Source: Syntrophaceae bacterium UBA2208 (GTDB lineage: Bacteria; Desulfobacterota; BSN033; UBA1163). From it: a stretch of DNA of 8,754 nt. Both the position numbers and the translations under genes were made by a program. Where the stretch lies: the NCBI GenBank assembly GCA_002327885.1, contig DCUS01000184.1, forward strand, positions 3,357 through 12,110, written 5' to 3'. Shown here piece by piece: positions 6,280 to 8,754 of this stretch. How positions within the stretch are numbered: the first letter of the stretch is position 1; every line of letters begins with the position of its first letter. The notes beneath the pieces were generated by a model. It searched no databases. It was given only the letters and a program-made list of their open reading frames with translations, and was not told the origin of the DNA.

Positions 6280-8754
6280 ATGGTGAGCGAAAAGAGTTCA
6301 GAGTTTAAGAGGTTTCTAAAAATTGTACCAATCATTGTTCTGATAATCTCGCTGATTGCCGTTTTTCCGAGCAAGGGGTTTGCACAGGACCATTGGCCTC
6401 AGGAGTTGGCGATCCAGAACGGCAAGATTTCCGTCTATCAACCACAGCTTGAATCTTACAAAGGCGATAAGATTAAAGGGCGGGCCGCCTTATCAATGCA
6501 GAAAGAAGGCGCAAAGGAGCCTGTTTTCGGAGTCGTTTGGTTCTCTGCTCGTGTCCTCACAGAGCGCAGTACCCGAATGGTCGAATTTAAAGATATTGAG
6601 GTGGAACGGATCAAATTCCCTCAGTCTTCAGCAGAGCAGGAAAAACAGTTGACAGAAATTCTGAGGCAGGAGTCGGATAAATGGATGCCGACCCAGATGG
6701 CCCTTGATCGATTGCTTACTCTGACTGCTGCGATCGAAAAGGGGAAAATCCAGGCGGACCGACTTAATATGGACCCTCCAAAGATCATCTTCAAGACCTC
6801 CCCGTCGGCGTTGATTCTAATCACTGGAAAACCGCAACTAAGAAAAGTAGAGAATTCGACATTTGAGCGGGTCATCAACACGCCATTTCTCATCCTCTAT
6901 GACCCTTCAAACAAGACTTATTACACAAAGGGCGGAGACTTCTGGTACTCGACAATGAATGTTATGGGTCCTTGGGAAAACTTGAATGACCCACCAGGCC
7001 CTGTTGTTGAATTGGCTGGCCGCATCGTAGAACCTCGAGAAAATGAGGACGCAGACCAGCCTAAACCGAAATTTCCTCCGCAAATCATCATGGCAACAGA
7101 ACCTACGGAGTTAATCGTTTCAGAGGGCGAACCTAAATTCGCTCCACTTCAGGGGACAAAACTTCTGTACATGAGTAACACTCCCCGAGAAGTCTTTATG
7201 GAGATAAGAAATCAACAGTACTACGTTCTTCTATCGGGTCGCTGGTTCCAGAGCCGGTCGTTGGAAAAAGGGCCTTGGTCATACGTGAAATCAGAAAATT
7301 TACCGCAGGACTTCAAAAAGATACCCCCGGGGTCTCCCAAAGGACATATTCTGGCTTTCGTTGCCGGGACGAGAGAAGCCGAGGAGGCAGTGCTTGACGC
7401 TCAGATCCCTCAGACCACGGCCGTGGAACGAAATGAGGCCAGGCTCTCAGTCACATACGATGGCAACCCAAAATTTGAGCCGATTGAAAACACTGATATG
7501 CAATACGCTGTGAACACGAAAACCCAGGTGATTAAGGTAAGAGACAAGTACTATGCGGTGGACCAGGCCGTATGGTTTGTCTCCGATAGCCCGGAAGGAC
7601 CCTGGGTCGTTGCTGACTATGTTCCACCCGAAGTGGATACCATCCCACCGGAGAGCCCGGTCTACAACGTGAAATATGTCCGCATTTACGATTCGACTCC
7701 GGATGTCGTTTATGTCGGCTACACACCAGGCTATCTTGGATCTTACGTTTACGGGGATACCATCGTCTATGGAACAGGGTATTACTATCCGGGATGGTTC
7801 GGAACTGTTTACTACCCCGCTCCATTGACCTGGGGGTTTGCCCCCATTTATGACCCATTTTACTGTAGTTGGGGCTTTGGCTGGGGATACGGAGCAGGGT
7901 TTGTTTCAGTGTTCTACTGGGGTTTCCCAATAGGCGTTGCTGTCTCTCCTTGGTGGTATGGCTATTATTGGGCAGGCTGGTACCCCTGGTATGGTTACGG
8001 ATATGGATATTTCTGGATAGGCAAGTATGCTTGGTACCATCATTACCCCTACCATATCGGACATCACCGCAACTATCCAGGCTACCACTATCCCCTTAAC
8101 AGGTTTGTGCACAATAATATCAATCGGCCCATTAATGTCAGTCGACCGGTAACTGCATCGAATCGGTTCGTAGACGGGAAAAGACCAATTTCTAATGTCC
8201 GTAATCCAGGAAAAAATACACGTGATATACCAAACCGGAATCTCCAACGACCGGGACAGAACCCTTATCCAAGACAAGAAAACTTGCCCCGTAATGCAAG
8301 GCCGCCTGAGGCAAGAGTGGATCAGGATGGGAAGAGAATAGGTGATGTTCCAAATAGACAAACGGGTCGGAGCAATACTCGACAAACAGAAAACAACGTC
8401 TTTGCCGACAGGGATGGAAACGTCTATCGTAAGACTCCGAAGGGTTGGGAGCAGCGAACCCAGAGAGGTTGGGTCAGACCTGAAGGAACGAGACAAGGGC
8501 CCCAAAATTTTGAGCAGCAACGTCCGAGTCTGAACCAAGACTATGGCGCCCGAGTGAGAGGGAACGAAAGAGCCCGCGATTTCGGCCGTGTCTATGGAAA
8601 CTTGGGAAGAGAAAATCCCGGGAGAGATTTGTCGGGAAGTGGATATGGAAGCTATGGGCGCGCGCCCTCCAGAGGTACTGGTTATCAAGGTTCCACCGGG
8701 TTTGGAAACGCGCCGAGGGAGGGTGGCTCACGAGGGGGTGGATCTCGCAGCGGA
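6280..8754 (+). CDS. Secreted three-module protein with aromatic-Gly-rich and Arg/Asn-rich tail (3' end beyond window)
   Basis: The frame stays open for 825 codons from ATG 6280 to the window edge. Residues 1-35 form a Sec signal peptide: a basic start, hydrophobic core IVPIIVLIISLIAVF and likely cleavage at GFA-QD. Residues 37-165 (WPQELAIQNGKISVYQPQLE and on) form an N-terminal domain with EPVFGVVWF and LDRLL. Three related modules follow, each with an 'I-P-x-F' entry strand, an aromatic pair and a GPW ending at W232, W333 and W442. Residues about 469-610 are exceptionally rich in Tyr, Trp, Gly and Pro, with a His cluster (WYHHYPYHIGHHRNY). From about 610 the chain is a low-complexity Arg/Asn/Gln/Gly tail that includes FADRDGNVYRKTPKGWEQR. 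It resembles a widespread, uncharacterised proteobacterial family often labelled 'carbohydrate-binding family V/XII'. I know of no demonstrated activity. An exported or cell-surface role is inferred from the signal peptide and composition. Confidence 0.85.
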   Translation, partial: MVSEKSSEFKRFLKIVPIIVLIISLIAVFPSKGFAQDHWPQELAIQNGKISVYQPQLESYKGDKIKGRAALSMQKEGAKEPVFGVVWFSARVLTERSTRMVEFKDIEVERIKFPQSSAEQEKQLTEILRQESDKWMPTQMALDRLLTLTAAIEKGKIQADRLNMDPPKIIFKTSPSALILITGKPQLRKVENSTFERVINTPFLILYDPSNKTYYTKGGDFWYSTMNVMGPWENLNDPPGPVVELAGRIVEPRENEDADQPKPKFPPQIIMATEPTELIVSEGEPKFAPLQGTKLLYMSNTPREVFMEIRNQQYYVLLSGRWFQSRSLEKGPWSYVKSENLPQDFKKIPPGSPKGHILAFVAGTREAEEAVLDAQIPQTTAVERNEARLSVTYDGNPKFEPIENTDMQYAVNTKTQVIKVRDKYYAVDQAVWFVSDSPEGPWVVADYVPPEVDTIPPESPVYNVKYVRIYDSTPDVVYVGYTPGYLGSYVYGDTIVYGTGYYYPGWFGTVYYPAPLTWGFAPIYDPFYCSWGFGWGYGAGFVSVFYWGFPIGVAVSPWWYGYYWAGWYPWYGYGYGYFWIGKYAWYHHYPYHIGHHRNYPGYHYPLNRFVHNNINRPINVSRPVTASNRFVDGKRPISNVRNPGKNTRDIPNRNLQRPGQNPYPRQENLPRNARPPEARVDQDGKRIGDVPNRQTGRSNTRQTENNVFADRDGNVYRKTPKGWEQRTQRGWVRPEGTRQGPQNFEQQRPSLNQDYGARVRGNERARDFGRVYGNLGRENPGRDLSGSGYGSYGRAPSRGTGYQGSTGFGNAPREGGSRGGGSRSG

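Noticed and set aside
7906..8688. Minus-strand frame of 260 codons
   Set aside because: It is antisense to the secreted protein's low-complexity region; its Ser/Ile-rich composition is what results from reading the Tyr/Gly/Arg-rich codons backwards, and no motif or ribosome binding site supports it.

Overview
The window comes from a bacterial chromosome. Protein sequences, gene order and moderate base composition suggest an anaerobic deltaproteobacterium-like lineage (Desulfobacterota or a neighbour such as Nitrospirota). This is an inference from protein style only; there is no rRNA or other marker to fix it. The window holds two genes cut by its edges, three complete housekeeping-type genes, one decayed gene and several non-coding structures.

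Layout. On the minus strand, 1-1121 is the first 373 codons of a fold-type I PLP-dependent aminotransferase. Between it and the next gene (1122-1443) is the densest non-coding region. It has two divergent sigma70-type promoters whose -35 boxes lie only 7 bp apart. On the minus-strand side there is a roughly 210-nt mRNA leader with a possibly pseudoknotted aptamer-like fold, an antiterminator and an intrinsic terminator that share sequence and exclude one another. I could not match it to a named riboswitch class, and it is the most interesting item here. On the plus strand follow an EF-G paralogue (1444-3483) that has lost the usual domain IV tip loop, birA (3646-4620, biotin protein ligase/repressor) and coaX (4765-5583, type III pantothenate kinase). 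BirA and CoaX both serve cofactor supply (protein biotinylation and CoA synthesis). The 144-bp gap between them holds a repeat-like nest of inverted repeats with a perfect 20-bp palindrome.

From 5584 to 6279 there is no intact gene. The region holds a short tandem repeat next to the coaX stop and a remnant of a MacB-type ABC transporter permease (about 5785-6000). From 6280 to the right edge runs an open frame of 825 codons. It encodes a secreted protein with a signal peptide, an N-terminal domain, three tandem GPW-containing modules, a Tyr/Trp/Gly-rich hydrophobic stretch and a long Arg/Asn/Gly-rich tail. It resembles a widespread uncharacterised family often labelled 'carbohydrate-binding family V/XII'.

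I see no tRNA, rRNA, CRISPR array, transposase or phage gene.
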